Of a DNA stretch of 38,814 nt, positions 1 to 7,173 are shown piece after piece. The position numbers and the translations under genes were made by a program. Under the pieces are notes generated by a model. The model was not told where the DNA came from. It saw only the letters and a list, made by a program, of their open reading frames with translations, and ran no database searches. Source of the DNA: Agromyces allii (GTDB lineage: Bacteria; Actinomycetota; Actinomycetes; Actinomycetales; Microbacteriaceae); assembly GCF_009749385.1 (NCBI RefSeq), contig NZ_WBIN01000019.1, forward strand, positions 1-38,814. The letters run 5' to 3'. How positions within the stretch are numbered: the first letter of the stretch is position 1; each line of letters starts with the position of its first letter.

Positions 1-1
1 C

Positions 2-424
2 GCCGGACCGGCCGCCGCGCTCGCGACCGCCGTCGCCGATGCCGCAGAGGTCCTGGGCACGCGCGCGCAGCGGGCGGCCGACCCGTTCGCCGCACGAGAC
101 CGTCTGCGCGTGGCGCGAGACCGGCTCGAGGCGGCGCGAGCCGCGTTGCGGGCCGCGCAGTCCAGGATCGACGGGGCCAGGAGCGCGCTCGGGGGAGCGC
201 TCGCGATCGCCGAGAGCCAGTTGCGGGCGGCGAACGCCGCGATCGCGCACGGCGGCGGACGGGTCGGCGCCGACGCCCGCACCCGCCTCGCCGAGGCCGA
301 GCGGCAGCTCGTCATCGCCAGGCAGGAACCCGACGCGGTGGCCGCGCTCGACGCTGCGCGCCGTGCGACCTCGCGCGCGAACGACGCCGAGGCGCTTGCC
401 GTGTACGACGCCATGGGGCGCTGA
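2..424 (+). CDS. C-terminal fragment of a helical coiled-coil protein, possibly TPM-domain family
   Basis: The reading frame is open from the window edge to TGA at 422-424, so the start and N-terminal part lie outside. The 140 visible residues are almost wholly Ala, Arg, Glu, Leu and Asp in a heptad-like pattern (for example RLEAARAALRAAQSRIDGAR), which indicates a long alpha-helical coiled coil. Near the end comes GRVGADARTRLAEAERQL and a short tail ending AVYDAMGR. Actinobacterial proteins with an N-terminal TPM domain often carry a long coiled coil of this composition, so that family is my best guess, but the diagnostic domain is not in the window. The frame has the GC-rich third positions of its neighbours. 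The coding call is sound; the family is uncertain. Confidence 0.6.
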   Translation, partial: AGPAAALATAVADAAEVLGTRAQRAADPFAARDRLRVARDRLEAARAALRAAQSRIDGARSALGGALAIAESQLRAANAAIAHGGGRVGADARTRLAEAERQLVIARQEPDAVAALDAARRATSRANDAEALAVYDAMGR

Positions 425-517
425 GCGGCCCCTCCTGCGCGGCCCTGCGGAGCCCGCTGCGCCGCCGCGTCGCGTCATGAACGCCGCCCCGGTTCTGGGC
501 TCGCCTCCGGTCGGCGC

Positions 518-523
518 TAGCCT
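518..523 (+). promoter_or_regulatory. -10 box of a leaderless promoter (TAGCCT)
   Basis: TAGCCT fits the actinobacterial TANNNT -10 pattern. Its last T is 7 bases before the GTG at 530, where transcription would begin. No Shine-Dalgarno sequence lies between, so the transcript is probably leaderless and this fixes the start codon. Confidence 0.6.
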
Positions 524-529
524 GTCGCG

Positions 530-1201
530 GTGAGCGATTCGACGGCCGCCCTCGGGCAGGCGAAGTACCAGGTCCGGTTCGACTGGGGCGTCGACGGTGC
601 CCGGCGCATCCGGTCGGGGGCGCACGTCGTCGTGCTCGTCGACGCGGTGCTCGCCACGACGCAGGCCGTGCTCGCCGCCGAGCGGGGCGAGACGTTCGCG
701 CTCGCCGAGGGCGGGGCTCCGGATGCCGCGTCCGCGGAGACGGCCGAGCTCGTGCGCGAACTGGCCGGCCACGACGTCGTCGTGCTCGCCGCCTCGCTCC
801 GGAACCGCGAGGCGGTCGCCCGTCGCATCCTCGCCCTGCAGGAGGCGCGCGGCGAGCGGGTGTTCGTGGCGGTCGTCGCCGCGGGCGAGCGAGCCGCCGC
901 CGGCGAGGGCGACGCGCATGCTCCGGCCACCGGCATCCGCTTCGCGATCGAGGACCAGCTCACCGCGGGTGCGGTGATCGACGCGCTCGTGCGACTCGGC
1001 ATCGACCACACGTCGCCCGAGGCCGCGGTCGCGTGCGCGTCGTTCGAGGGGCTGAAGCATGCGGCCGTGCACCTCATCGGTGCTGCGGGCACGGGCGCGG
1101 GGCTCGCAGCCGAGGGGCGCAAGGACGAGGTGCGTCAGGCGACGCAGCGCGACGTCACCGACGTGGTGCCCGTGCTGCGCGGCGGGGTGTTCGGGGCGTA
1201 G
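530..1201 (+). CDS. 2-phosphosulfolactate phosphatase (ComB) family protein
   Basis: The 223-residue protein matches the ComB family layout. It opens with KYQVRFDWGVDGARRI, followed by the hydrophobic strand HVVVLVDAVLATT. A central HDVVVLAASLRNREAVARRI segment follows, then a stretch resembling the ComB 'AxGERxxxGxxRFAxEDxLxAGAxIxAL' motif (residues about 120 to 155), and a C-terminal DVTDVVPVLRGGVFGA. ComB hydrolyses 2-phosphosulfolactate in archaeal coenzyme M synthesis. Actinobacteria do not make coenzyme M, so the true substrate here is unknown. The GTG start is chosen because a TAGCCT -10 box lies 7 bases upstream. The gene stands alone and converges on the next one at a hairpin. Family call is good; function is open. 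Confidence 0.75.
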   Translation: MSDSTAALGQAKYQVRFDWGVDGARRIRSGAHVVVLVDAVLATTQAVLAAERGETFALAEGGAPDAASAETAELVRELAGHDVVVLAASLRNREAVARRILALQEARGERVFVAVVAAGERAAAGEGDAHAPATGIRFAIEDQLTAGAVIDALVRLGIDHTSPEAAVACASFEGLKHAAVHLIGAAGTGAGLAAEGRKDEVRQATQRDVTDVVPVLRGGVFGA

Positions 1202-1230
1202 CCCGCGGCATCCGCCCGCTCCGATCGCAG

Positions 1231-1255
1231 CTCCGAGCGGGGCCGCGGCTCGGAG
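1231..1255. terminator. Hairpin between convergent genes
   Basis: CTCCGAGC (1231-1238) and GCTCGGAG (1248-1255) form an 8-bp perfect stem with a 9-base loop, immediately beside the stop of the minus-strand CGNR gene. There is no clear T run. It probably serves both converging genes. Confidence 0.5.
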
Positions 1256-1918
1256 TCAGGCCGCGGTCTGGTCGAGCGTGACGCGCCCGCTCGCGCTCGC
1301 CTTGCGCGCACGGTGGGCGCGGACCTTGGCGCGGTTGCCGCAGCGCTGCATCGAGCACCAGCGGCGCGTGGCGGCACGCGAGGTGTCGAGGTAGACCATG
1401 TGGCAGTCGGGGCCGTCGCACTCGCGGAGGCGCCCGGCGTTCTCGGGCGAGAACACGTCGACGGCGTCGCGCGCGATGGTGGCGAGCGCCTGCGGCACGG
1501 TGTGCACCGAGCGGCCGGCCTGTCGGGTGCCGCCGCCGAGCGACGGCGGGATGTCGGGGGTGGCCGCGTAGAGGTTGACGACGTCGACGTCGCCGCCGCG
1601 CAGCTCTTCGCCGTGGGCGGCGGCGCGGGCCATGCGCACGATCGCGTCGCGCAGCGAGACGGCGTCGAACAGGTCGCGCGAACGGGCCGATCCGACGGCC
1701 ACCGGGAAGCGCTCGCGCAGCCACTCGGTCAGGTCGTCGGGGGCGTGCAGGCGCTCGTGCGCCGTCGGGGCCGGCGCGAGCTTCGGTGCGGCGGACTCGC
1801 CGAGGGCGCCGGTCACGGCGAAGTCGAGGGCGAACGAACCGGAGTCGAACCACCAGCGAATGCCTTCGCTGGAGACGAGCCATTGTCCGACGGGGATCGA
1901 CACGGTTGAGACGGGCAC
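1256..1918 (-). CDS. CGNR zinc-finger protein with ABATE-type N-terminal domain
   Basis: This 220-residue protein has the two-part layout of the ABATE/CGNR family. Residues 1 to about 145 form an alpha/beta stress-antifolate-type domain beginning near WWFDSGSFALDFAVTGAL. The C-terminal zinc finger (about 166-205) has Cys pairs in RECDGPDCHMVYLDTSR and RWCSMQRCGNR, which includes the name-giving CGNR. Members are thought to be DNA-binding regulators; ligand and targets are unknown. The GTG at 1918 is preferred because a TAGCAT -10 box ends 7 bases before it with no ribosome binding site, so the mRNA is probably leaderless. It converges with the ComB-like gene and lies downstream of the SprT-like gene on the same strand. 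Confidence 0.88.
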   Translation of the reverse strand: MPVSTVSIPVGQWLVSSEGIRWWFDSGSFALDFAVTGALGESAAPKLAPAPTAHERLHAPDDLTEWLRERFPVAVGSARSRDLFDAVSLRDAIVRMARAAAHGEELRGGDVDVVNLYAATPDIPPSLGGGTRQAGRSVHTVPQALATIARDAVDVFSPENAGRLRECDGPDCHMVYLDTSRAATRRWCSMQRCGNRAKVRAHRARKASASGRVTLDQTAA

Positions 1919-1924
1919 CCGGCA

Positions 1925-1930
1925 ATGCTA
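1925..1930 (-). promoter_or_regulatory. -10 box of a leaderless promoter (TAGCAT)
   Basis: On the minus strand TAGCAT (1930 to 1925) ends 7 bases before the GTG at 1918, the same spacing as at the ComB-like gene. Confidence 0.6.
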
Positions 1931-2069
1931 GCGGTCTGGACGGCCGTCGGATGTCGCGATCCGCTCACGGTTCCGGCGGCGTCGCGTCGTGAGACGGGTC
2001 GTCGTATTCCCATCGGCGCATGCGTCGGCGGCGCGCGGCCGCGATGCCGCGTGCAACGCTCACGGGGGC

Positions 2070-2567
2070 TCAGCCCGCGGTCGCGCTCGCCGCGCGTCGA
2101 CGCACGGCGGCCGTGATCTCGCGGCGGTGCCAGACGATCAGGTTCGCCCGGTCGAAGCCGCGGTGGCAGACGCCGCAGCTGAGCGGCCTCGTGGGTTCGC
2201 GGTAGCGGAAGTGCTCGTGCCCCGCGGGGCAGCTGCCGACCCACGGTGCGAGCTCGTGGGCGACCTCGCCGTCGTGCGTGCGACGGCCGACGTAGCCGAT
2301 CTCGGCGGCCGTGCGCCGCCACTTCGGCCCGTGCCCGGCACGGGGCCCGGCCATCGCGTGGGCCACCTCGTGCAGCAGGATCTGGTGGATCTCGTCGTCG
2401 TCGTAGCGCGCCGCGAGATAGCGCGAGACCGAGATGCGCTTCGACGTGTAGTTGCAGAGGCCCGCGCGCTTCTTGGCGTTGTCGTACCCGAAGCTCCAGA
2501 CCGTCGGGTCGAGGTGCAGCACGATGAGGGCCTCGGCCCAACGTCGCACCCGCTCGAGATCCGCCAT
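2070..2567 (-). CDS. SprT-like zinc-binding metalloprotein
   Basis: The 165-residue protein carries the zinc-metallopeptidase motif HEVAH (His66, Glu67, His70) with a likely third ligand His79 in GHGPKW, the arrangement of the SprT-like domain. It is followed by a C-terminal zinc-ribbon-like part with SCPAGH and LSCGVCHRGF. SprT-like domains occur in DNA-protein crosslink proteases (SPRTN/Wss1 type), but small bacterial members are uncharacterised and proteolysis is not shown. The ATG at 2567 has a TATTCT box ending 8 bases upstream and no Shine-Dalgarno sequence, so it is probably leaderless. It lies between the PQQ dehydrogenase gene and the CGNR gene, all on the minus strand with gaps over 130 bases, so it is probably transcribed on its own. 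Confidence 0.85.
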   Translation of the reverse strand: MADLERVRRWAEALIVLHLDPTVWSFGYDNAKKRAGLCNYTSKRISVSRYLAARYDDDEIHQILLHEVAHAMAGPRAGHGPKWRRTAAEIGYVGRRTHDGEVAHELAPWVGSCPAGHEHFRYREPTRPLSCGVCHRGFDRANLIVWHRREITAAVRRRAASATAG

Positions 2568-2574
2568 GAGACCG

Positions 2575-2580
2575 AGAATA
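2575..2580 (-). promoter_or_regulatory. -10 box of a leaderless promoter (TATTCT)
   Basis: On the minus strand TATTCT (2580 to 2575) ends 8 bases before the ATG at 2567. No ribosome binding site lies between. Confidence 0.55.
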
Positions 2581-2700
2581 GTCCCGGATGCCGCGTCGGC
2601 GGCAGGCCCGGATGCGGGTGTCCGATACGGCGGGCGGGTCCGCCGGCGAGTCTGCGGGGGAGTCGGACGGTGGGTCGGGCGGCGTCGTCGGCCCGCCGGG

Positions 2701-3885
2701 TCAGCCGGCCGGTGCGAGGCGCACGCGCAGCAGCCGGTCGTCGCCTTCGGAGGGCGAGCCGCGGCCGTCGGTGTTGTTCGTCAGCACCCAGAGCTCGCCG
2801 TCGGGCCCGGGGGCGACGTCGCGGAGCCGGCCGAGCTCGTCGACGAACCACGCGGTGGGCGGTGCGACGCCGGTCGACGCGGGGGCCGCGGCCAAGAGCC
2901 GTTCGCCGCGAAGGGCCGCGAGGAAGAGCGTGTCGCCGACGACCGCCAGCCCGCTCGGACTCGCCTCGGACGTCGGCCACTGCAGCACGGGATCGACGTA
3001 GCCCGCGACGCCGCCCTGCCCCTCGACGACCGGCCAGCCGTAGTTCGCGCCCGGCGTGATGCGGTTGAGCTCGTCCCACGTGTTCTGGCCGAACTCGGCG
3101 GCCCACATCGCGCCCGTCGCGTCCCACGCGAGTCCCTGGGGGTTGCGGTGCCCGATCGAGTAGACGAGCGAGCCGAACGGGTTGCCGGGCGCGGGCTGCC
3201 CCTCCGGGGTCATGCGGAGGATCTTGCCCGCGAGCGAGGACGGGTCCTGTGCGGGGTCGCGCAGGCCCCCGTCGCCGACGGTGGCGTAGAGGAATCCGTC
3301 GGGTCCGAAGGCGATGCGGCCGCCCTGGTGGTTCGCCGCCCCGCGCGGGATGCCGCCGAGCACGGTCTCGGGAGCGCCAACGGCGAGCGAGCCGGGAGCG
3401 CCGCTCAGCGGCATCCGCACGATGCGGTTCTCGGACGTCGCCGTGAAGTAGGCGTAGACGTACCCGGGGGTGCCGCCCTCGCCCGCGAGGTGCGCGAGGC
3501 CCAGCAGGCCGCCCTCGGCGCCCGTCACGACGTCGGGCACGGTGCCCGCGACGCGGAGCGAGCCGTCGGCTGTCACCTCGACGATGCGTGCCGTGTCGCG
3601 TTCGCTCACGAGCGTGCCGCCGTCGGGCAGCCGCAGGATCGACCAGGGGGCCTGCAGGCCCTGGGCCATGGTCTCGACGACCCCGGTCGGCACCATGACG
3701 GCCGGTGGGGCGACGGGCGTCGGCGAGGGGCTCGGGGTGGGCGTGGCCGAGGCGGTCGGCGTCGGCGTGCCGGGAGGACTCGACGGGGGTGCCGTGCGCT
3801 CGGCGGGTGCGGTGCACGACACGAGCGCGACCGCGATCACGGCCGCGGCAGCCGCGACCACGAGACGACCCGACGCGATACGCAC
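2701..3885 (-). CDS. PQQ-dependent sugar dehydrogenase lipoprotein (glucose/sorbosone dehydrogenase family)
   Basis: The 394-residue product is exported. A hydrophobic N-terminus ends in the lipobox LVSC (Cys24), then comes a Pro/Thr/Ser-rich linker (about 30-65), then a six-bladed beta-propeller of the soluble aldose dehydrogenase (YliI-like) type. Family hallmarks are visible: GGLLGLAH, the catalytic-His segment ANHQGGRIAFGPDG, VGDGG, YSIGHRNPQGLAWD and EFGQNTWDELNRI...NYGWP. Such enzymes oxidise aldoses at the cell surface with pyrroloquinoline quinone. Whether this organism has PQQ is not visible here. The GTG start is supported by CAGACT ending 7 bases upstream with no ribosome binding site. 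It is divergent from pxpA with only 38 bases between the starts. Confidence 0.87.
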   Translation of the reverse strand: MRIASGRLVVAAAAAVIAVALVSCTAPAERTAPPSSPPGTPTPTASATPTPSPSPTPVAPPAVMVPTGVVETMAQGLQAPWSILRLPDGGTLVSERDTARIVEVTADGSLRVAGTVPDVVTGAEGGLLGLAHLAGEGGTPGYVYAYFTATSENRIVRMPLSGAPGSLAVGAPETVLGGIPRGAANHQGGRIAFGPDGFLYATVGDGGLRDPAQDPSSLAGKILRMTPEGQPAPGNPFGSLVYSIGHRNPQGLAWDATGAMWAAEFGQNTWDELNRITPGANYGWPVVEGQGGVAGYVDPVLQWPTSEASPSGLAVVGDTLFLAALRGERLLAAAPASTGVAPPTAWFVDELGRLRDVAPGPDGELWVLTNNTDGRGSPSEGDDRLLRVRLAPAG

Positions 3886-3891
3886 GCCCCC

Positions 3892-3897
3892 AGTCTG
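3892..3897 (-). promoter_or_regulatory. Possible leaderless -10 box (CAGACT)
   Basis: On the minus strand CAGACT (3897 to 3892) ends 7 bases before the GTG at 3885. It departs from TANNNT at its first base, so support is moderate. Confidence 0.4.
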
Positions 3898-3910
3898 TGC
3901 CGCGTCCCGG

Positions 3911-3916
3911 CAGAAT
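3911..3916 (+). promoter_or_regulatory. Possible leaderless -10 box for pxpABC (CAGAAT)
   Basis: CAGAAT ends 8 bases before the ATG at 3924. There is no good ribosome binding site, and this spacing favours 3924 over the in-frame ATG at 3915. Confidence 0.4.
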
Positions 3917-3923
3917 GGAACGC

Positions 3924-4685
3924 ATGCAGCCGACGATCGACCTGAACAGCGACCTCGGCGAGAGCTTCGGAGCCTGGCGCGTCGGCGACGACGACGCGAT
4001 GTTCCGGGTGGTCACGAGTGCGAACGTGGCGTGCGGATTCCACGCGGGCGACGCGCTCACGATGGCCCGCAGCGCCGCGTCGGCCGCCCGCGAGGGCGTC
4101 GTGCTCGGCGCGCACCCTGGCTACCGCGACCTCGCCGGGTTCGGCCGTCGCGCGCTCGACACGAGCCCCGCCGAGATCGCCGCCGAGCTCCTCGTGCAGC
4201 TCGGCGCGCTCGACGGCGTGGCCCGCGCCTCGGGCATCCGGGTGCGCTACGTCAAGGCGCACGGTGCCCTGTACCACCGGCTCGCGGCCGATGCGGCGGC
4301 GGCGCGCGCGTTCGTCGAGGCGGTCGCGGCCTACGACCCGACGCTGCCGGTCCTCGGGCCGCCGGCGAGCGAGATCGAACGGGCGACGGATGCCGCGGGC
4401 CTGCGGTTCGCGCGGGAGGCCTTCGTGGATCGGGGCTACGCGGCCGACGGCTCGCTCGTGCCGCGCGGCGAGCCCGGCGCCGTGGTCGACGACCCTGCGG
4501 CCGCCGCGGACCGCGCGCTCGAGCTCGTCGAGACCGGGGGCATCGCGGCCGACGACGGCAGCCGGGTCGAGCTCGCCCCCGACTCGCTCTGCCTGCACGG
4601 CGACACCCCGGGCTCGGTCGCGATCGCCCGTGCGGTGCGCACCGCCCTCGAGGGCGCGGGCGTCTCGATCGAGGCGTTCGCGTGA
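3924..4685 (+). CDS. pxpA: 5-oxoprolinase subunit A (LamB/YcsF family)
   Basis: PxpA, with PxpB and PxpC, cleaves 5-oxoproline (pyroglutamate) to glutamate using ATP in the cytoplasm, recycling a product that forms spontaneously from glutamine. The 253-residue protein carries the family motifs in order: IDLNSDLGES near the N-terminus, TSANVACGFHAGD, LGAHPGYRD, YVKAHGALYHR (usually KPHGALY) and SLCLHGDTPGS at the C-terminus. The ATG at 3924 gives MQPTIDLN, the usual short lead-in. An in-frame ATG at 3915 would add only three residues. GTGA overlap with pxpB shows the three genes are one translationally coupled operon in the order A-B-C. Confidence 0.95.
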   Translation: MQPTIDLNSDLGESFGAWRVGDDDAMFRVVTSANVACGFHAGDALTMARSAASAAREGVVLGAHPGYRDLAGFGRRALDTSPAEIAAELLVQLGALDGVARASGIRVRYVKAHGALYHRLAADAAAARAFVEAVAAYDPTLPVLGPPASEIERATDAAGLRFAREAFVDRGYAADGSLVPRGEPGAVVDDPAAAADRALELVETGGIAADDGSRVELAPDSLCLHGDTPGSVAIARAVRTALEGAGVSIEAFA

Positions 4686-5305
4686 CCCGCCGACTGCTGC
4701 CGAGCGGCGAGGCGGCCCTGCTCGTCGAGTGCGACTCGCTCGACGAGGTGCTGGCGCTGCACGACGCGCTCGAGGCCGCTCGCCCCGACGGCGTGGTCGA
4801 GCTGGTGCCGGCCGCGCGCACGCTGCTCGTCGCGGTCGACCCCGGGCGCATGCCGCTCGAGTCCGCCGCCACCTGGGTGCGCCGCATCCCGGCCGAGGCC
4901 GGCTCCCGGGTCGCGGGTGCGCATGCCGACGCCGTGCGCATCCCGGTGGTCTACGACGGCGACGACCTGGCGGCGACCGCCGAGGTGCTCGACGTCTCGG
5001 TCGACGAGCTCGTGGCCCGGCACTCGGGCATCGAGTGGCGCGTCGCGTTCGGCGGCTTCGCGCCCGGCTTCGGCTACCTCGTGAGCGAGGCGTGGCCGTT
5101 CGAGGTGCCGCGGCTCGAGGCTCCTCGACCGCGCGTGCCCGCGGGGTCGGTGGCCGTCGCCGGGGCATTCGGCGGCGTCTACCCGAGGCAGAGCCCGGGC
5201 GGCTGGCGCCTGCTCGGACGCACCGCCGCGACCCTGTGGGACCCGGCCTCGAACGATCCGGCCGTGCTCGCGCCCGGCCGCCGCGTCAGGTTCGAGCAGG
5301 CCTGA
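4682..5305 (+). CDS. pxpB: 5-oxoprolinase subunit B (allophanate hydrolase subunit 1 family)
   Basis: This 207-residue protein is a PxpB/KipI-type carboxyltransferase-domain protein. It is recognised by the N-terminal LLPSGEAALLVEC, the central VRIPVVYDGDDLAATAEVLDVS, and the strongly conserved FGGFAPGFGYLV and RVPAGSVAVAG...YPRQSPGGWRLLGRT segments. With PxpC it forms the ATP-using part of 5-oxoprolinase. The GTG start at 4682 overlaps the pxpA stop (GTGA). Its TGA overlaps the ATG of pxpC by one base, so all three proteins should be made in matched amounts. An older name links this family to sporulation kinase inhibition (KipI), but the gene context here points to oxoprolinase. Confidence 0.95.
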   Translation: MTRRLLPSGEAALLVECDSLDEVLALHDALEAARPDGVVELVPAARTLLVAVDPGRMPLESAATWVRRIPAEAGSRVAGAHADAVRIPVVYDGDDLAATAEVLDVSVDELVARHSGIEWRVAFGGFAPGFGYLVSEAWPFEVPRLEAPRPRVPAGSVAVAGAFGGVYPRQSPGGWRLLGRTAATLWDPASNDPAVLAPGRRVRFEQA

Positions 5306-6171
5306 TGGCCGCCGGCACGCTCACCGTCGAGCACCCAGGGGCCCTCGCGCTCGTCGAGGACCTGGGCCGGCCCGGGTTCGCGCACCTCGGCGTCTCGTCG
5401 TCCGGCGCCCTCGATCGCGGAGGGCTGGCCCTCGCGAACCGGCTCGTCGGCAACCCGGCAGGTGCTGCGGCGCTCGAGGTCGTGATGGGCGGGCTGCGCG
5501 CCCGCTTCGACGCCGAGACCTGGTTCGCCGTCGCAGGGGCCTGGGGCGACCTGCGCCTCGACGAGCGCCGCATCGCGCCCTACACGGCCGCCCGCGCGCT
5601 GCCGGGCTCCGTGCTCGAGCTCGGCCTCGCCTCCCGGGGGGTGCGCTACGTGCTCGCGGTGCGCGGCGGACTCGACGTGCCGCCCGTGCTCGGCTCCCGA
5701 TCGCGCGACACGCTCGCCGGGCTCGGACCGGAGCCCGTTCGCGCGGGCGACGTGCTGCCCATCGGGGCCCCGCCCGCGGCATCCGTTCCGCTGCTCGACC
5801 ACGAGGCCGCGTTCCCGCCGCCCGAGGGCGTGGTCACGCTCGGCCTGCTGCCCGGCCCCCGCACCGACTGGTTCACGGATGCCGCGCACGCCGCGCTGTT
5901 CGACGGCGGCTGGCGTCTCTCGGAGCAGGCCGACCGCATCGGCGCGCGCCTGCTCGGCGCCCCGCTCGAGCGCCTCGTGCCGGGTGAGCTGCCGAGCGAG
6001 GCGACCGTGCCCGGATCCGTGCAGGTCGCGGGCGACGGACTGCCGACGATCCTGCTCGCCGACCGACCCGTCACCGGCGGATACCCCGTGATCGCGGTCG
6101 TCGCTGCGGCCTCGCTCGACGCGCTCGCGCAGGTGCGGCCCGGCCAGGCGGTGCGCTTCCGCCACGCGTGA
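5305..6171 (+). CDS. pxpC: 5-oxoprolinase subunit C (biotin-dependent carboxyltransferase-like)
   Basis: The 288-residue protein is the PxpC/KipA-type partner of PxpB. It shows the family opening VEHPGALALVEDLGRPGFAHLGVSSSGALDR, then ALANRLVGNPAGAAALEV, the repeated beta segments YVLAVRGGLDVPPVLGSRSRDTLAGLG, and a C-terminal segment ILLADRPVTGGYPVIAVV. Length is within the usual range (about 280 to 330). The start ATG overlaps the pxpB stop (TGATG). The gene ends the operon and converges on a spermidine-synthase-like gene across an 83-base gap that contains an inverted repeat. Confidence 0.94.
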   Translation: MAAGTLTVEHPGALALVEDLGRPGFAHLGVSSSGALDRGGLALANRLVGNPAGAAALEVVMGGLRARFDAETWFAVAGAWGDLRLDERRIAPYTAARALPGSVLELGLASRGVRYVLAVRGGLDVPPVLGSRSRDTLAGLGPEPVRAGDVLPIGAPPAASVPLLDHEAAFPPPEGVVTLGLLPGPRTDWFTDAAHAALFDGGWRLSEQADRIGARLLGAPLERLVPGELPSEATVPGSVQVAGDGLPTILLADRPVTGGYPVIAVVAAASLDALAQVRPGQAVRFRHA

Positions 6172-6176
6172 GCCGC

Positions 6177-6224
6177 GGCATCCGCCCCGCTCGCGCGACG
6201 CCTGAGCGCGGTCGAGCGGATGCC
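6177..6224. terminator. Inverted repeat between convergent genes
   Basis: GGCATCCGC (6177-6185) pairs with GCGGATGCC (6216-6224), with further CG-rich complementarity inside. It lies between pxpC and the convergent gene ending at 6255, and is probably a two-way terminator. No T run is evident. Confidence 0.45.
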
Positions 6225-6254
6225 GGTGGCGGGCGCCGCGCGGTCGGACCCGCC

Positions 6255-7115
6255 TCAGCGCTTGAGGAACACCGAGCGCGCGGGCGGCGGCGACGGCACC
6301 GCGGTCGCGTCGGTCACGGCGGGAGCCCCGGCGATGAAGCGGCGCAGCTCCTCGCCCTCGACGAGGCGGGCGGGCGCCGGATCGCTCGCGAGACGTCGCG
6401 GCAGACCCGCGAAGGGCAGTTCGGCGTGCGAGGCGTACATGACGACGTTGCCGAAGCGGCGCCCCTTGAGCATCGACGCGTCGGCCGCGAGCGCCACGTG
6501 CTCGAACACCTGCGAGAGGGTCGCCGCCTGCGATCGGGCGAACGCGAGCCCGGCGCCGTCGGCGACGTTCGCGGTCGCGATGCCGTGCGGGGCGAGGCGG
6601 CGCTCGAGCAGTTCGTAGAACTCGACGCTCGTGACGTGCGCGGGCGTGCGCGCACCCGAGAAGATGTCGACGACGGCGAGGTCGACCGCGCCGTCGAGGC
6701 CGGCGGGCAGCTTCGCGAGCACCTCGCGCGCGTCGCCGTGGCGCACCCGCACCTGGGCGCCGCGCGGCAGCGGCAGGTGCTCGCGCACGAGGTCGACGAG
6801 GTCGGACTCGAGCTCGACGACCTGCTGCCGGGATCCGGGGCGGGTCGCGGCCACGTAGCGGGGGAGGGTGAGCGCGCCGCCGCCGAGGTGCACGGCCGTG
6901 ATGGCCTCGCCCTCGGGTCGCACGAGGTCGATCGCGTGGCCGATGCGCCGCACGTACTCGAACCCGAGCCAGTCGGGCCGGTCGAGTTCGACGTGCGACT
7001 GCGGGGTGCCGTCGACCGTGAGGGTCCAGGAGCCGGGCACCTGCCGCGACTCCTCGAGGCGTGCGAGGTGTCCGCTCACCGAGAGGCGGCGTTCGAGCGA
7101 GGGGTCTTCTGGCAC
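6255..7115 (-). CDS. Spermidine-synthase-like methyltransferase-fold protein (paralogue 1)
   Basis: The protein has a Rossmann-type fold of the spermidine synthase/SAM-binding family. Recognisable parts are DRPDWLGFEYVRRIGHAIDL, the nucleotide-binding motif VHLGGGALTLPRY, VVELESDLVDLV, RHGDAREVL, LAVVDIFSGARTP (the usual catalytic-Asp strand) and GIATANVADG. In actinobacteria such genes are often annotated as spermidine synthases or fused MFS/spermidine synthases, but a polyamine substrate is not shown. GTG at 7124 is the longest start. I prefer GTG at 7115 because a TAGCGT box (7128 to 7123) ends 8 bases before it and neither start has a ribosome binding site. The next gene upstream is a clear paralogue, so this is a tandem duplication. 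Confidence 0.8.
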   Translation of the reverse strand: MPEDPSLERRLSVSGHLARLEESRQVPGSWTLTVDGTPQSHVELDRPDWLGFEYVRRIGHAIDLVRPEGEAITAVHLGGGALTLPRYVAATRPGSRQQVVELESDLVDLVREHLPLPRGAQVRVRHGDAREVLAKLPAGLDGAVDLAVVDIFSGARTPAHVTSVEFYELLERRLAPHGIATANVADGAGLAFARSQAATLSQVFEHVALAADASMLKGRRFGNVVMYASHAELPFAGLPRRLASDPAPARLVEGEELRRFIAGAPAVTDATAVPSPPPARSVFLKR

Positions 7116-7122
7116 GGAGGCC

Positions 7123-7128
7123 ACGCTA
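7123..7128 (-). promoter_or_regulatory. Possible leaderless -10 box (TAGCGT)
   Basis: On the minus strand TAGCGT (7128 to 7123) overlaps the GTG at 7124 and ends 8 bases before the GTG at 7115. It therefore argues for the later start. Confidence 0.45.
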
Positions 7129-7173
7129 CCGCGCCCTCGCCGTGCGCCCCCTGGTCGCCGGCGTTCGCTGCGC

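Noticed and set aside
2701..3885. Possible quinone-independent lactonase or strictosidine-synthase-like propeller
   Set aside because: The ANHQGGRIAFGPDG, YSIGHRNPQGLAWD and EFGQNTWDE motifs match the PQQ sugar dehydrogenase family much better.
2138..4060. A 640-codon minus-strand frame across the SprT-like and PQQ dehydrogenase genes
   Set aside because: It is Arg-rich shadow sequence in another frame of two well-supported genes and crosses their gap and the pxpA start.
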